A stretch of DNA of 64,000 nucleotides from Paracoccus contaminans (GTDB lineage: Bacteria > Pseudomonadota > Alphaproteobacteria > Rhodobacterales > Rhodobacteraceae): positions 1,790,001 to 1,854,000 of the forward strand of contig NZ_CP020612.1 in the NCBI RefSeq assembly GCF_002105555.1, given 5' to 3'. Positions 45,475 to 55,842 of this stretch are shown here, one piece after another; within the stretch, counting starts at the first letter, position 1, and each line of letters starts with the position of its first letter. The notes beneath the pieces were generated by a model. It did not search any database. It had not been told where the DNA came from and saw only the letters and a program-made list of their open reading frames with translations. The position numbers and the translations under genes are program-made.

Positions 45475-45516
45475 CGGGGGCGCTTGACGGGGCGCTTGAC
45501 GGGGCGCTTGACGGGG
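45469..45516 (+). repeat. 12-base tandem repeat covering the end of the MoxR gene
   Basis: Three identical copies of CGCTTGACGGGG (45481-45516) preceded by a degenerate copy CGCTGACGGGGG (45469-45480) that contains the MoxR stop codon. It ends 50 bases before the GST start. Confidence 0.75.
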
Positions 45517-45566
45517 CGGCGCGGGGGCAGTGTCATGCCGGCGGATCGACCATCAAGGAACACCCG

Positions 45567-46169
45567 ATGAAGCTGTATTTCATGCCCGGCGCCTGTTCGC
45601 TGGCAAGTCACATGGTCCTGAACGAGATCGGCGCCCAATTCGAGATCGAAAGGGTCGGCCGCGACAAGAAGACTGCCAGCGGCAAGGATTACCTGGCCAT
45701 CAATCCCAAGGGCAAGGTGCCGGCGCTGGAACTGGATGATGGGCAGGTGCTGACCGAGGGCCCGGCGATCCTGCAATATCTGGCCGACAGCTCGGGCAGC
45801 GAAACCCTTGCCCCGCGCTGCGGCTCGCTGGAACGGGCGCGGGTGAACGAGGCGCTGAACTTTGTCGCCTCGACGCTGCACCCGTCCTTCAGCCCGCTGT
45901 TCCGCGACGCGTCCGAGGCCGAGCGCGAGGCGCAGCGCGCCGCCGCGGGGAAAAACCTCGACATGCTGGAACAGCAGCTTTCCGACGGGCGGGCCTATCT
46001 GACCGGCGCGGCCTTTACCATCGCCGATGCCTATGGCGCCGTGGTGGCGGGCTGGGGCGAGCATGTGGGGCTGGATATGGGCCGCTGGCCGGCGGTCGGC
46101 GCCTTTGTCGCCCGCGTCAAGGCGCGCCCTTCGGCGGTCAGCGCCATGCAGCGGGAAAGCGCGGCCTGA
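45567..46169 (+). CDS. Glutathione S-transferase (beta-class-like)
   Basis: A 200-residue cytosolic GST. The N-terminal thioredoxin-like domain begins MKLYFMPGACSLASH, with Cys10 in the position of the bacterial beta-class catalytic cysteine, then NPKGKVPALEL and the Gly-Pro cis-proline region TEGPAILQYL; the helical C-terminal domain includes AFTIADAYGAVV. Substrate unknown. It lies two bases from the stop of the next, convergent gene. Confidence 0.92.
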   Translation: MKLYFMPGACSLASHMVLNEIGAQFEIERVGRDKKTASGKDYLAINPKGKVPALELDDGQVLTEGPAILQYLADSSGSETLAPRCGSLERARVNEALNFVASTLHPSFSPLFRDASEAEREAQRAAAGKNLDMLEQQLSDGRAYLTGAAFTIADAYGAVVAGWGEHVGLDMGRWPAVGAFVARVKARPSAVSAMQRESAA

Positions 46170-46171
46170 TT

Positions 46172-46834
46172 TCAGGGCGTATCGGGATGGCCGGGATGAT
46201 CGGCCATCATCGGCCCCGGCCCCATGCCGCCGCCCATGCCCCCGCCCATGCCGCCGCCGCCCTTGCCGGAGCCGCCCGCTGCATCGCCGCCCTGCCGGCC
46301 CTTGGCCCCGGCAGGTGACGGCCGGGCGGGGCCTTGCGGCGGGATCGCCAGATTGGCGGGCAGGGGGGCCAGGTCGAGCGCATCGCGGATGAAATCGCGC
46401 AGCGAGACGACAAGCTGATCCATATGGACGGGCCGCCCCGCCACCATGTCGCGCGCGGCCTGCTGGGCCAGCCGCACCTGCTGTTCGGTTCCCAGCAGCA
46501 GCACATCGGACAACGCGCCCTCGACCGCATCGCGGATGCGCCGGGCGCGGTCGGATGCAGGCTCGCCAAGGCTGCCCGGATCGGCCCGGGCGCGCAGATC
46601 GCGCATATGGGTGGGATCGACGGCCAGATCGCCGGTGAACGAGCCGCCCAGTGTTTTATAGGCGGCGATCAGCACCTTCAGACGTTCATTGATCTGCCGG
46701 TTCATCCGCTCGCGCCGGGCCTGAACGGTGAACATGGCCAGCACACGGATGCCCATCCCGATCAGGGTGAACAGTGCCAGCCCTAATACGGTCTGAAGCA
46801 GGCTGTGCCAGTTGCTGAAATCGAGATTGCGCAT
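46172..46834 (-). CDS. Unknown membrane-anchored protein with Gly/Met-rich tail
   Basis: A 220-residue protein: one N-terminal transmembrane helix (LLQTVLGLALFTLIGMGIRV, about 12-31), a basic stretch (ARRERMNRQINERLKVLIAAY), a helical middle (TEQQVRLAQQAARDMV; LVVSLRDFIRDALDL) and a C-terminal tail of repeated GGGM units rich in Gly, Met and Pro ending HPDTP. No family recognised; the Met-rich tail suggests metal or lipid contact, which is speculative. ATG 46834 is used; a TTG nine bases upstream is possible. Confidence 0.75.
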   Translation of the reverse strand: MRNLDFSNWHSLLQTVLGLALFTLIGMGIRVLAMFTVQARRERMNRQINERLKVLIAAYKTLGGSFTGDLAVDPTHMRDLRARADPGSLGEPASDRARRIRDAVEGALSDVLLLGTEQQVRLAQQAARDMVAGRPVHMDQLVVSLRDFIRDALDLAPLPANLAIPPQGPARPSPAGAKGRQGGDAAGGSGKGGGGMGGGMGGGMGPGPMMADHPGHPDTP

Positions 46835-46960
46835 TCCTGCCAAGCCACCATTGCTGCGCGCCGATTAGCGCGGACCGGGCCGAAGGACGGCCCCGGCTGC
46901 CCCGTTCCATGCCGGCCCGGCCCCTGCGCCGGAATGGACAGGATCGCCCCGGCCCCCCGG

Positions 46961-47455
46961 TCAGCGCAGCCCGGCTTCCTTCAGCAAGCCCTTGCGCTTG
47001 GCCTCATAGTAATAGCCCTTGGAATACCAACGCACGGCATTGTCAGGATTGCCGCCCGCCACGACATAGGCGCCCCTGAGATACTTGACCCCGTATTTGA
47101 GGTTCGTTTCGGCATCCAGCAGCCCCGAGGCCGATCCGGAATAGCCCATCCCCCGCGCGGTCGCCGGCAGCATCTGCATCAGCCCGTAATAAGGGCCATT
47201 GCGTGCGCCCGGCCGGTGGCGGCTTTCCCGGATGACGACGCGATGGACCAGATCCTCGGGAACACCATAGAGCGAGGCGTATTTGCGGATCAGCGCCCGC
47301 AGCTCCGGCGTCTCGTTGGGATACAGCGCCTCGCGCCTGGCCTGCTGCGCCCGCGGCTCGAGCAGATAGCGCCGGTCGTGGTCGATCTGATCGCCACAGC
47401 CTGCCACAAGCGCCGCCAGGGCCAGCATGCTCAGCCGGGAAAGAAGGGGGTTCAT
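46961..47455 (-). CDS. Lytic transglycosylase domain lipoprotein
   Basis: A 164-residue lipoprotein: signal with lipobox LVAGC (Cys about 20), a short linker, and an SLT/goose-lysozyme-like domain in which VVIRESRHRPGARN holds the catalytic Glu and YYGLMQMLPATARGMGY is the substrate motif. It cleaves peptidoglycan non-hydrolytically. Small for the family; no partners near. Start at 47455 (ATG); a TTG three bases upstream is the alternative. Confidence 0.88.
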   Translation of the reverse strand: MNPLLSRLSMLALAALVAGCGDQIDHDRRYLLEPRAQQARREALYPNETPELRALIRKYASLYGVPEDLVHRVVIRESRHRPGARNGPYYGLMQMLPATARGMGYSGSASGLLDAETNLKYGVKYLRGAYVVAGGNPDNAVRWYSKGYYYEAKRKGLLKEAGLR

Positions 47456-47530
47456 CAATGTCGCGCCCGTATGCTGTTTCCTTGGGCGCGACCATAGCGC
47501 CGCGGGCCATGGGCGTCCGGCACAAAGACG

Positions 47531-47554
47531 CGCCCCGCATGGGCATGCGGGGCG
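47531..47554 (-). terminator. Terminator after lpdA
   Basis: CGCCCCGC and GCGGGGCG, 8-base perfect stem with an 8-base loop, lying 38 bases beyond the lpdA stop on the minus strand and followed there by TCTTTGTG. Confidence 0.65.
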
Positions 47555-47591
47555 GATCGGCGGGTTGTCGCCTAGATCGGCAAAAGACTGC

Positions 47592-48983
47592 CTAGACGTG
47601 GATCGCCCCGTCCCCGCAGGCCAGCGCGGCCTCGCGCACGGCCTCGGACACGGTGGGATGGGCGTGGCAGGTCAGCGCCACGTCCTGCGCGGCGGCGCCG
47701 AACTCCATTGCCACGCAGATCTCGTGGATCATCTCGCCCGCGCCGGGGGCGATGATATGCGCGCCCAGAATACGGTCGGTGTCGGCATCGGCGATCAGCT
47801 TGACGAAGCCTTCGGCCTGCAGCATCGCCTTGGCCCGCGCATTGCCCATCAGGGGGAACTTGCCCACCCTGATCTTGCGTCCCGAGGCCTTGGCGGCCTC
47901 TTCGGTCAGGCCGACGCTGGCGACTTCGGGCGTGGTGTAGATCACGCCGGGGATCACGTCATAATTCACATGCCCGTGCTTGCCCGCGATGATCTCGGCC
48001 ACGGCCATCCCCTCGTCCTCGGCCTTGTGGGCCAGCATCGGGCCGGGAACGGCATCGCCGATGGCATAGACGCCCGGAACGCTGGTCGCCCAATGGGCGT
48101 CGATGGCGATCTGCCCGCGATCGGTCAGCTGCACACCCAGCCCATCCAGCCCCAGCCCGTCGTGATAGGGGCGCCGCCCGGTGGCGACCAGAACGACATC
48201 GGCCTCGATGCTCTGCGCCTCGCCGCCTTTCCGGAGGGTATAGGTGACTGTCGCCGGGCCTGTCTCGCCGGCTTCAACGCCCGACACCGCGGCCCCGAGG
48301 ATGAAGGTCAGGCCCTGCTTGGCGAGGATCTTCTGGAACTGCTTTTGCACCTCGCCGTCCATGCCGGGGGTGATGGCGTCCAGGTATTCGACAACCGTGA
48401 CCTGGGTGCCCAGCCGGTTATAGACCGACCCGAGTTCCAGCCCGATGACGCCCGCCCCGATAACGACCATCGTCTTGGGGATCGAGGGCAGCTCGAGCGC
48501 GCCGGTCGAATCGACCACCACCCCGCCGGCATTGTCGATCGTCACGCCCTTCAGCGCCGTCGATACCGAACCCGAGGCGATGACGATGTTGCGCGTCTCG
48601 TATTCCGTGTCGCCGACCTTGACCTTGCCGGGGGCGGGGATGCTGGCCCAGCCCTTGAGCCAGTCGATCTTGTTCTTCTTGAACAGGAACTCGATGCCCT
48701 TGGTATTGGTGGCGACGGTTTCGGCCTTGTAGGCCTGCATCCGGTTCCAGTCGATGTCCGCATGGGCGTTCATCAGGCCCAGCGTGGCAAAATTCGCATG
48801 CATCTCATGCGCCATGTGCGAGGCATGCAGCAGCGCCTTGGACGGGATGCAGCCCACGTTCAGGCAGGTGCCGCCCAGCGTCTCGCGCCCTTCGACGCAG
48901 GCGACTTTCAGCCCCAGCTGCGCCGCGCGGATGGCGCAGACATAGCCGCCGGGGCCGGCGCCGATCACGATCAGGTCATACAT
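47592..48983 (-). CDS. lpdA: Dihydrolipoyl dehydrogenase (E3)
   Basis: A 463-residue FAD disulfide oxidoreductase that reoxidises dihydrolipoyl groups of 2-oxoacid dehydrogenase complexes. FAD loop [14 protein letters not shown], redox disulfide [13 protein letters not shown] (C40/C45), NAD loop [13 protein letters not shown], and the catalytic His-Glu in [13 protein letters not shown]. It lies on the same strand as odhB and probably serves that complex; two small genes intervene. Confidence 0.96.
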   Translation of the reverse strand: MYDLIVIGAGPGGYVCAIRAAQLGLKVACVEGRETLGGTCLNVGCIPSKALLHASHMAHEMHANFATLGLMNAHADIDWNRMQAYKAETVATNTKGIEFLFKKNKIDWLKGWASIPAPGKVKVGDTEYETRNIVIASGSVSTALKGVTIDNAGGVVVDSTGALELPSIPKTMVVIGAGVIGLELGSVYNRLGTQVTVVEYLDAITPGMDGEVQKQFQKILAKQGLTFILGAAVSGVEAGETGPATVTYTLRKGGEAQSIEADVVLVATGRRPYHDGLGLDGLGVQLTDRGQIAIDAHWATSVPGVYAIGDAVPGPMLAHKAEDEGMAVAEIIAGKHGHVNYDVIPGVIYTTPEVASVGLTEEAAKASGRKIRVGKFPLMGNARAKAMLQAEGFVKLIADADTDRILGAHIIAPGAGEMIHEICVAMEFGAAAQDVALTCHAHPTVSEAVREAALACGDGAIHV

Positions 48984-49008
48984 CGCTTTGTCCTTGTCTG
49001 AAGCGGCC

Positions 49009-49035
49009 GGACCGGGGGCTTCGCGCCCCCGGACC
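49009..49035. terminator. Hairpin between lpdA and the MAPEG gene
   Basis: CCGGGGGC (49012-49019) pairs with GCCCCCGG (49025-49032), loop TTCGC, extended by GG/CC after a mismatch. It stands directly beside gene-end repeat copy 3 and may act in either direction. Confidence 0.55.
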
Positions 49036-49067
49036 CCCGCGGGATATTCATGTGCAGAAGAAGATCA
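49033..49067 (-). repeat. Gene-end repeat copy 3
   Basis: CGGGATATTC, then ATGTGCAGAAGAAGATCA; the last three bases are the stop codon of the MAPEG gene. Same family as 28751-28780 and 42611-42646, also directly next to a hairpin. Confidence 0.5.
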
Positions 49068-49466
49068 CAGAAGCGCCGTGACGATCATCGCCATCGTCGC
49101 CAGAAACCCGGCCATAAAGATGACCGAGCGCCAGGGCGACCAGCCGAATGCATAGGCGAGGACATAAAGGATGCGGGCCAGCAGATAGACCGCCGCGCAG
49201 ATCGCCGTTCCCCGGCCGTTCGATGCGGTGAACTGCACCAGCACCACGGCGATGGTGAAGAAGGCGAGCGCCTCGAAATGATTGTTGACCGCCCGCCGCA
49301 GACGGCCCGTCAGGGCCGAGAATGCCGGCTCGGCATCGCGCGGGCCGGCATTCCAGCCATCCAGCCCGTCGCGGTGCATCGACCAGGCCGCCAGGCCGAT
49401 CTGGACCGCCTGCAGGATCGCGGCAAGGCCGAGGACGGTCAACTCGGGGGTGGGCGCGACGCTCAT
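49065..49466 (-). CDS. MAPEG family membrane protein
   Basis: A 133-residue integral membrane protein with four predicted helices, the MAPEG fold of glutathione-dependent membrane transferases. ALTGRLRRAVNNHFEALAFF matches the family signature; NH in that stretch is the conserved pair. The substrate in bacteria is unknown. Its start overlaps the end of the upstream 86-residue protein by four bases. Confidence 0.85.
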   Translation of the reverse strand: MSVAPTPELTVLGLAAILQAVQIGLAAWSMHRDGLDGWNAGPRDAEPAFSALTGRLRRAVNNHFEALAFFTIAVVLVQFTASNGRGTAICAAVYLLARILYVLAYAFGWSPWRSVIFMAGFLATMAMIVTALL

Positions 49467-49723
49467 GCGGTCTGGACCGTGTGGAACGCGGATGCCTGCA
49501 CCCCGGCGCGGCCGTTGAAGACCTGCCCGGCGCTGTCAAGGTAATCCATCGCCCGCTTGCCGTCGGCAACCTGATACAGCACCCAGACGCGCTGCGCCCC
49601 CTCGCGCCAGATCTGCAGAACCGACAGCGAGGCATGGCCCCGATCCTCGGCATCCGCATCGAAGGCGGCGCGGAACTGGGCATAGTCGGCGATGTCGTAG
49701 CGGGCGATGATCTGGTTGGTCAT
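49463..49723 (-). CDS. Unknown 86-residue protein coupled to MAPEG gene
   Basis: MTNQIIARYDIADYAQFRAA begins a small alpha/beta protein that reads like a dimeric ferredoxin-like barrel (ABM-type) domain, e.g. SLSVLQIWREGAQRVWVLYQV and a helix AMDYLDSAG. No family is certain. Its stop overlaps the MAPEG start (ATGA), so the two are likely co-translated; it follows odhB by 93 bases. Confidence 0.6.
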   Translation of the reverse strand: MTNQIIARYDIADYAQFRAAFDADAEDRGHASLSVLQIWREGAQRVWVLYQVADGKRAMDYLDSAGQVFNGRAGVQASAFHTVQTA

Positions 49724-49816
49724 GAGCGGTCGTCCTTTGGTCTGGCAAATCCCGCAGGCGCAATCCGGCCTGGGGCGGATCCGGGCGTTCCGGGCAAGGG
49801 AAACGCCCGGGCCCGG

Positions 49817-51493
49817 TCACAGATCCATCAGCAGCCGGCGCGGGTCCTCGATCGCTTCCTTGACGCGCACGAGGAACGTCACCGCGCCCTTGCCGTCCAC
49901 GATCCGGTGGTCATAGCTCAGCGCCAGATACATCATCGGGCGGATGACGATCTGTCCGCCGACCACGACCGGGCGGTCCTGGATCTTGTGCATCCCCAGG
50001 ATGCCCGACTGCGGCGGGTTCAGGATGGGCGAGGACATCAGCGAGCCATAGACCCCGCCGTTCGAGATGGTGAAGGTGCCGCCCTGCATGTCCTGCATGG
50101 TCAGCTTGCTGTCGCGGGCGCGCGCGCCCAGCTCGGCGATTTCCTTCTCGATCTGCGCAAAGGATTTCTGCTCGGCATCGCGCACCACAGGAACCACCAG
50201 CCCCGTGGGCGTGCCGACCGCGACGCCCATGTTGACATAGTTCTTGTAGACCACGTCGCCGCCGTCGATCTCGGCATTGACCTCGGGCACTTCCTTGAGC
50301 GCATGGCAGCAGGCCTTCACGAAGAAGGACATGAAGCCCAGCTTGACCTTGTGCTTCTTTTCGAAGGCGTCCTTGTATTCGGTCCGCAGGCCCATGACGC
50401 CCGACATGTCCACCTCGTTATAGGTGGTCAGCATGGCGGCGGTGTTCTGCGCGTCCTTGAGGCGGCGGGCGATGGTGGCGCGCAGGCGCGTCATCTTGAC
50501 CCGCTCCTCGCGCCCGGCGGCCTGCGCGGCCTGCGCCTGGCGGGGGGCAGGGGCGGGCTGGGGCGCCGCGGAATGCTGGGGCGCTGCCTGGCCCGAGGCC
50601 GCGCGGGACACGTCTTCCTTCATCACGCGCCCGTCGCGGCCCGAGGGCTGCACCTGGTCGCGGCTGACGCCGGCCTCGGCCATCGCCTTTTTGGCCGAGG
50701 GCGCATCCTCGATGTCGCTGCGGCCCGCACCCTTGCGCGGCGTCATCTGTTCGGGACCGGCGCCGGGCGAGCCGACCTGCCCGGCCGTCACGCCATCCTC
50801 GCCGCCCGCGGCGGGGCCGACGGGGTTGCCGCCCTGCGCGCCGCGCTCATAGGACGCGCCCGCGCCCGACGGGCCGGCGCCCGACTGGCCCGCGCCCGCA
50901 TGCGACGGGGCGGCGCCAGAGGCGCCCTCGCTGATGACGGCCAGCCGTGCCCTGGCGTCAACCGTGGCGCCTTCCTCGGCCAGGATCTCGGCCAGCACGC
51001 CCGAGGCAGGGGCCGGAACCTCGACCGAAACCTTGTCGGTTTCCAGCTCGCACAGCATCTCGTCCTGCTGGACGGTGTCGCCGACCTTCTTGAACCAGGT
51101 GGCGACCGTTGCCTCGGTCACGCTTTCGCCCAGGGTGGGCACCATCACGTCAACGGATTGTCCGGCCATCTTCGGCGTCTCCTTGGCTGCGGCGCGCTGG
51201 CCGGTGGTCTGCTCGGCGGCGCCCTGCGCCGCGGGGGCGGGCGCCTGGGCCGCGCCGCCTTCGGTGATCTGCGCAAGCAATGCGTTCGGGCCGACCGTGC
51301 CGCCTTCGGGCGCGACGATCTCGGACAGCACGCCGGCGGCGGGCGAGGGCACCTCGACCGTCACCTTGTCGGTTTCCAGCTCGCACAGCATCTCGTCCAT
51401 GGCGACGCTGTCGCCCGGCTTCTTGAACCAGGTCGCGACAGTGGCTTCGCTGACGCTTTCGCCCAAAGCGGGCACGCGGACTTCGGTGGTCAT
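49817..51493 (-). CDS. odhB: Dihydrolipoyl succinyltransferase (E2 of 2-oxoglutarate dehydrogenase), two lipoyl domains
   Basis: A 558-residue E2 with two N-terminal lipoyl domains: [12 protein letters not shown] (Lys43) and [12 protein letters not shown] (Lys154). An Ala/Pro-rich linker, a peripheral-subunit-binding domain ([31 protein letters not shown], about 292-322) and the catalytic core follow, with the active-site [11 protein letters not shown] near the C-terminus. It transfers succinyl to CoA. The ATG at 51493 matches [13 protein letters not shown]; a longer ORF start is a shadow of the sucA end. sucA ends one base before it. Confidence 0.95.
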   Translation of the reverse strand: MTTEVRVPALGESVSEATVATWFKKPGDSVAMDEMLCELETDKVTVEVPSPAAGVLSEIVAPEGGTVGPNALLAQITEGGAAQAPAPAAQGAAEQTTGQRAAAKETPKMAGQSVDVMVPTLGESVTEATVATWFKKVGDTVQQDEMLCELETDKVSVEVPAPASGVLAEILAEEGATVDARARLAVISEGASGAAPSHAGAGQSGAGPSGAGASYERGAQGGNPVGPAAGGEDGVTAGQVGSPGAGPEQMTPRKGAGRSDIEDAPSAKKAMAEAGVSRDQVQPSGRDGRVMKEDVSRAASGQAAPQHSAAPQPAPAPRQAQAAQAAGREERVKMTRLRATIARRLKDAQNTAAMLTTYNEVDMSGVMGLRTEYKDAFEKKHKVKLGFMSFFVKACCHALKEVPEVNAEIDGGDVVYKNYVNMGVAVGTPTGLVVPVVRDAEQKSFAQIEKEIAELGARARDSKLTMQDMQGGTFTISNGGVYGSLMSSPILNPPQSGILGMHKIQDRPVVVGGQIVIRPMMYLALSYDHRIVDGKGAVTFLVRVKEAIEDPRRLLMDL

Positions 51494-51494
51494 C

Positions 51495-54461
51495 TCAGCT
51501 CTCCAGCGTGATGGCTTCGGCGACGAGCTGTTCCTGCTCGACCTTGTGGCGACTGGCCAGGCCCGTGGCGACCGAAGCCTGCGCGGCGCGGCCGACATAA
51601 CGGGCGCGGGGGTGATCGGCGCCGACGCGGTTCAGCACCCATTCCAGGTTCGGCTCGACAAAGGACCAACCGCCCTGGTTTTTGGGTTCCTCCTGGCACC
51701 AGACGATCTCGGCCTGACGGAACCGCCCCAGCTCCTTGGCCAGCGACTGCGCCGGGAAGGGATAGAACTGTTCCAGCCGCAGGATATAGACATCCTGCGC
51801 CCCGGCCGCGTTCCGCGCCGCCAGCAGGTCGTAATAGACCTTGCCCGAACAGACCACGACCCGCCGGATCGCGTCGTCGGGGGCCAGCTGGAAATCGACA
51901 TTGCCGCGCTGCGCGTCATCCTGCAGCACCCGGTGGAAGGTCGAGCCGGTGGTGAAGTCCTCGGCGCTGCTGACAGCCTGCGGATGGCGCAGCAGCGATT
52001 TCGGCGTCATCAGCATCAGCGGCTTGCGGAAGCTGCGGTGGATCTGCCGGCGCAGGATGTGGAAATAGTTGGCCGGGGTCGTCAGGTTGGCGACGATCCA
52101 GTTGTCCTCGGCGCACATCTGCAACCAGCGCTCCAGCCGGGCCGAGGAATGTTCCGGCCCCTGGCCTTCGTAGCCATGGGGCATCAGCACCACCAGGCCC
52201 GACATGCGCAGCCATTTCTTTTCGCCCGACGAGATGAACTGGTCGAACATGATCTGCGCGCCGTTGGCAAAATCGCCGAACTGCGCCTCCCACAGGGTAA
52301 GGGCGTTCGGCTCGGCCAGCGAATAGCCGTATTCGAAGCCGAGGACCGCATATTCCGACAGCATCGAATCGATGACCTCGTAGCGGGCCTGCCCTTCGCG
52401 CAGGTTGTTCAGCGGGTAATAGCGCCGCTCGCTTGTCTGGTCGATGAAGGCCGAATGGCGCTGGCTGAAGGTGCCGCGCGTCGAATCCTGCCCCGCCAGC
52501 CGCACCGGATGCCCTTCCAGCAGCAGGCTGCCGAAGGCCAGCGCCTCGCCCGTGGCCCAGTCAAAGCCGCGGCCCGTCTCGAACATCTGGCGCTTGGCCT
52601 CCAGCAGACGGCCCACCGTCTTGTGCAGGGCAAAGCCCTCGGGGGCGCGGATCAGCGATTGCCCGATCTGGTCCAGCGTCTCGGGGGCGATGCCGGTATT
52701 GCCGGGGGTATATTCGGCGCCCTCGGGCGCCAGACCGGCCCATTTGCCGTCCAGCCAGTCGGCCTTGTTCGGCTTGAAGTTCTTGCCGACCTCGAACTCT
52801 TCGTTGAGATGGGCCTGGAAGGCGGCCTTCATGTCCTCGATCTCGCCCTCGGGGATCAGGCCGTCCTTGACCAGCCGCTCGGTGTACAGCTGCAAGGTCG
52901 TCTTGTGGGCCTTGATGTTGGTGTACATCGCCGGGTTGGTGAACATCGGCTCGTCGCCTTCGTTGTGACCGAAGCGGCGATAGCAGAAGATGTCGATGAC
53001 CACGTCCTTGTGGAACTTCTGCCGGAATTCGGTCGCAACCTTGGCGGCGTGAACCACCGCCTCGGGATCGTCGCCGTTCACGTGGAAGATCGGCGCCTCG
53101 ACCATCAGCGCGATGTCGGTCGGATAAGGCGAGGTGCGGCTGAAGGACGGCGCGGTGGTGAAGCCGATCTGGTTGTTGACGATGATGTGGATGCACCCGC
53201 CCGTGCGGTGGCCGCGGATGCCAGACAGCTGCAGGCATTCGGCCACGACGCCCTGTCCGGCAAAGGCCGCGTCGCCGTGCAGCAGCACCGGGATGACGCT
53301 GGTCCGGTCGACATTGTCGCCATACTGGTCCTGCTTGGCACGCACCTTGCCCAGCACCACGGGGTTCACCGCCTCCAGATGGCTGGGGTTCGCCGTCAGC
53401 GAAAGGTGCACCATGTTGTCGTCGAACTGCCGGTCGGCCGAGGCGCCGAGGTGATATTTCACGTCGCCCGAGCCGTCCACGTCATCGGGCTTGTAGCTGC
53501 CGCCCTGGAATTCGTGGAAGATGGCGCGGAACGGCTTGGACAGCACATTGGCCAGCACCGACAGGCGGCCGCGATGGGGCATGCCGATGGCGATCTCATG
53601 CGCGCCCAGCGCACCGCCGCGCTTGATGATCTGCTCCATCGCCGGGATCAGCGCCTCGGCCCCGTCAAGGCCGAAACGCTTGGTGCCCATGTACTTGACA
53701 TGCAGGAACTTTTCAAAGCCCTCTGCCTCGACCAGCTTGTTCAGGATGGCCTTGCGGCCCTCCTGGGTAAAGGCGATCTCCTTGCCGTAGCCCTCGATCC
53801 GCTCCTTCAGCCAGGCGGCCTGTTCGGGGTCCGAGATGTGCATGAACTGCAACGCGAAGGTGCCGCAATAGGTGCGCTTCATCAGCTCGGTGATCTGGCG
53901 GATCGAGGCGACCTGCAGGCCCAGCACGTTGTCGATGAAGATCGGCCGGTCCATATCGGACGCGGTGAAGCCGTAGGTGGCGGGGTCAAGCTCGCCCAGG
54001 GGGGGCATCTCGCGCATGCCCAGCGGGTCGAGATCGGCGAACAGATGCCCGCGGATGCGGAAGGCGCGGATCAGCATGATCGCGCGCACGCTGTCCAGCA
54101 CCGCCTGGCGCATCTGCTCGTCGGACAGGGTGACGCCCTTTTCATCGGCCTTTTCAGTGATCTTCCTGATCGCCGCCTTGGCCTCGGCCTCGCGCGCCAT
54201 GGGCCATTCGCCGGTCAGGGCGGCGGTGTTCTCGTCGCCGGGCTGGGGCGGCCAGTCGGCCCGCGCCCAGCTGGCGCCCCGCGCCTCGCGCGTGACGGTC
54301 TGGGGGGCATCGCCGAGGCTGCGGAAATAGTCATCCCACGCCTGATCGACCGCGGCGGGATCATTGGCCCACTGGCCGTAAAGCTGTTCGACATAGGCGG
54401 CGTTCGCCCCTTGCAGGAACGAGCTGTCACGGAAGGCGGCGTTGGGGGATTGGTCGTTCAT
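51495..54461 (-). CDS. sucA: 2-oxoglutarate dehydrogenase E1 component
   Basis: A 988-residue thiamin diphosphate enzyme, decarboxylating 2-oxoglutarate and feeding succinyl to OdhB. N-terminal [20 protein letters not shown], the ThDP-binding region with [13 protein letters not shown] and [13 protein letters not shown] INN motif ([12 protein letters not shown]), and the C-terminal transketolase-like half ([19 protein letters not shown]) are present. AGGTG precedes the ATG. Upstream sucD is 110 bases away across a hairpin, downstream odhB is one base away. Confidence 0.96.
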   Translation of the reverse strand: MNDQSPNAAFRDSSFLQGANAAYVEQLYGQWANDPAAVDQAWDDYFRSLGDAPQTVTREARGASWARADWPPQPGDENTAALTGEWPMAREAEAKAAIRKITEKADEKGVTLSDEQMRQAVLDSVRAIMLIRAFRIRGHLFADLDPLGMREMPPLGELDPATYGFTASDMDRPIFIDNVLGLQVASIRQITELMKRTYCGTFALQFMHISDPEQAAWLKERIEGYGKEIAFTQEGRKAILNKLVEAEGFEKFLHVKYMGTKRFGLDGAEALIPAMEQIIKRGGALGAHEIAIGMPHRGRLSVLANVLSKPFRAIFHEFQGGSYKPDDVDGSGDVKYHLGASADRQFDDNMVHLSLTANPSHLEAVNPVVLGKVRAKQDQYGDNVDRTSVIPVLLHGDAAFAGQGVVAECLQLSGIRGHRTGGCIHIIVNNQIGFTTAPSFSRTSPYPTDIALMVEAPIFHVNGDDPEAVVHAAKVATEFRQKFHKDVVIDIFCYRRFGHNEGDEPMFTNPAMYTNIKAHKTTLQLYTERLVKDGLIPEGEIEDMKAAFQAHLNEEFEVGKNFKPNKADWLDGKWAGLAPEGAEYTPGNTGIAPETLDQIGQSLIRAPEGFALHKTVGRLLEAKRQMFETGRGFDWATGEALAFGSLLLEGHPVRLAGQDSTRGTFSQRHSAFIDQTSERRYYPLNNLREGQARYEVIDSMLSEYAVLGFEYGYSLAEPNALTLWEAQFGDFANGAQIMFDQFISSGEKKWLRMSGLVVLMPHGYEGQGPEHSSARLERWLQMCAEDNWIVANLTTPANYFHILRRQIHRSFRKPLMLMTPKSLLRHPQAVSSAEDFTTGSTFHRVLQDDAQRGNVDFQLAPDDAIRRVVVCSGKVYYDLLAARNAAGAQDVYILRLEQFYPFPAQSLAKELGRFRQAEIVWCQEEPKNQGGWSFVEPNLEWVLNRVGADHPRARYVGRAAQASVATGLASRHKVEQEQLVAEAITLES

Positions 54462-54529
54462 GGGGGCACCTGACCGGCTGGGTCTTGTGAAAGGGCGCCG
54501 GCCTTTGCCGGCACCTGCGGGGTCGTCGT

Positions 54530-54553
54530 CCGCCCCTACCTAGGCAGGGGCGG
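54530..54553. terminator. Hairpin between sucD and sucA
   Basis: CCGCCCCT (54530-54537) and AGGGGCGG (54546-54553) form a perfect eight-base stem in the 110-base gap between sucD and sucA. It could limit read-through or be an RNA processing site within the operon. Confidence 0.5.
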
Positions 54554-54571
54554 GCGGTCATCCAATGGGGG

Positions 54572-55456
54572 TCAGCGGCCCATCGCCTTCTGCACCGCCT
54601 CGCCCAGGCCCGCAGGGCTGTCGGCGACCACGATGCCGGCCTCTTTCATCGCGGCGATCTTGCTTTCCGCATCGCCCTTGCCGCCCGACACGATCGCCCC
54701 GGCATGGCCCATGCGGCGGCCGGGGGGGGCGGTGCGGCCGGCGATGAAGCCGGCGGTCGGCTTCCAGCGGCCCTTCTTCTTCTCGTCGGCAAGGAACTGC
54801 GCCGCGTCTTCCTCGGCCGCGCCGCCGATCTCGCCGATCATGATGATCGCGTCGGTTTCATCGTCGGCCAGGAACATTTCCAGCACGTCGATATGTTCCA
54901 TCCCCTTGATCGGATCGCCCCCGATGCCGACGGCCGAGGACTGGCCGAGGCCGACATCCGAGGTCTGCTTGACCGCCTCATAGGTCAGCGTGCCCGAGCG
55001 CGAGACGACGCCCACCCGCCCGCGCTTGAAGATGGACCCCGGCATGATCCCGATCTTGCATTCGTCGGGCGTCATGATGCCCGGGCAGTTCGGCCCGATC
55101 AGGCGCGATTTCGACCCCTGCAGGGCGCGTTTCACCTTCATCATGTCCAGCACCGGGATGCCTTCGGTGATGCAGACGATCAGCGGGATTTCGGCGTCGA
55201 TCGCCTCGAGGATCGAATCGGCCGCGAAGGGCGGCGGGACGTAGATGACGCTGGCGTTGGCGCCGGTGCGCTCGACCGCCTCGTGAACCGAGTCGAAGAC
55301 GGGCAGGTTCAGGTGCGTCGTGCCGCCCTTGCCGGGCGTGACGCCGCCGACCATCTGCGTGCCATAGGCGATCGCCTGTTCGGTGTGGAAGGTGCCCTGA
55401 GAGCCGGTGATGCCCTGGCAGATGACCTTGGTGTTCTTGTCGACGAGAATGGCCAT
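54572..55456 (-). CDS. sucD: Succinyl-CoA synthetase alpha subunit
   Basis: A 294-residue alpha subunit that binds CoA and carries the phosphohistidine. CoA-binding Rossmann [18 protein letters not shown] is near the start, and the active His lies in [18 protein letters not shown]. Length equals the family norm (289). AGGAAC lies eight bases before the ATG. An extra gene (55459-55842) separates it from sucC, which is normally adjacent. Confidence 0.95.
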   Translation of the reverse strand: MAILVDKNTKVICQGITGSQGTFHTEQAIAYGTQMVGGVTPGKGGTTHLNLPVFDSVHEAVERTGANASVIYVPPPFAADSILEAIDAEIPLIVCITEGIPVLDMMKVKRALQGSKSRLIGPNCPGIMTPDECKIGIMPGSIFKRGRVGVVSRSGTLTYEAVKQTSDVGLGQSSAVGIGGDPIKGMEHIDVLEMFLADDETDAIIMIGEIGGAAEEDAAQFLADEKKKGRWKPTAGFIAGRTAPPGRRMGHAGAIVSGGKGDAESKIAAMKEAGIVVADSPAGLGEAVQKAMGR

Positions 55457-55458
55457 AT

Positions 55459-55842
55459 TCACAGGTTCCTTAGCTGGGCAAGACTTTTGTAGGGCAGATA
55501 ACCAGCGTCCTCTTTGGAAAGCGGGCGCCCCCATTTGCAATCATCTTTTTTACGCGCGTCGGCGCGCTCTTTACTTTTCTCCAACCACTCCGGATTGTTC
55601 GTGCGGAAGGTGAGCCAATCGAGTTCGAGTTTTCCGCCCGTGCTTTCCCAAATCCCGATTTCGCCTAGATAGGCATACAGTTCGCTCGTCCCCTCTTTTT
55701 TTTGGTAGAGCGCCTCCGCATCTTCGAGCGTCGAAAACTCTCTTGTTTCCCAGCCAACGTCATCGTGCGGGGACTTTGTCCATCCGCAAGAGAAGGGCGT
55801 TTCAAGCTCGGCGAATGTGGGTTTAAGACGTTTGCTCGTCAT
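55459..55842 (-). CDS. Unknown 127-residue protein inserted between sucC and sucD
   Basis: Starts [20 protein letters not shown] and carries six tryptophans in 127 residues and much charge, with no signal or membrane segment; no family recognised. Its ATG overlaps the sucC stop (ATGA) and its stop lies two bases before the sucD start, so it is translated as part of the suc operon. It is clearly lower in GC than either neighbour, including an eight-base T-run on the plus strand, suggesting it joined the operon by transfer. Confidence 0.75.
   Translation of the reverse strand: MTSKRLKPTFAELETPFSCGWTKSPHDDVGWETREFSTLEDAEALYQKKEGTSELYAYLGEIGIWESTGGKLELDWLTFRTNNPEWLEKSKERADARKKDDCKWGRPLSKEDAGYLPYKSLAQLRNL

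Noticed and set aside
50934..54473. Plus-strand 1179-residue open frame over sucA and odhB
   Set aside because: Pure shadow of two clear enzymes; composition odd and no start signal.
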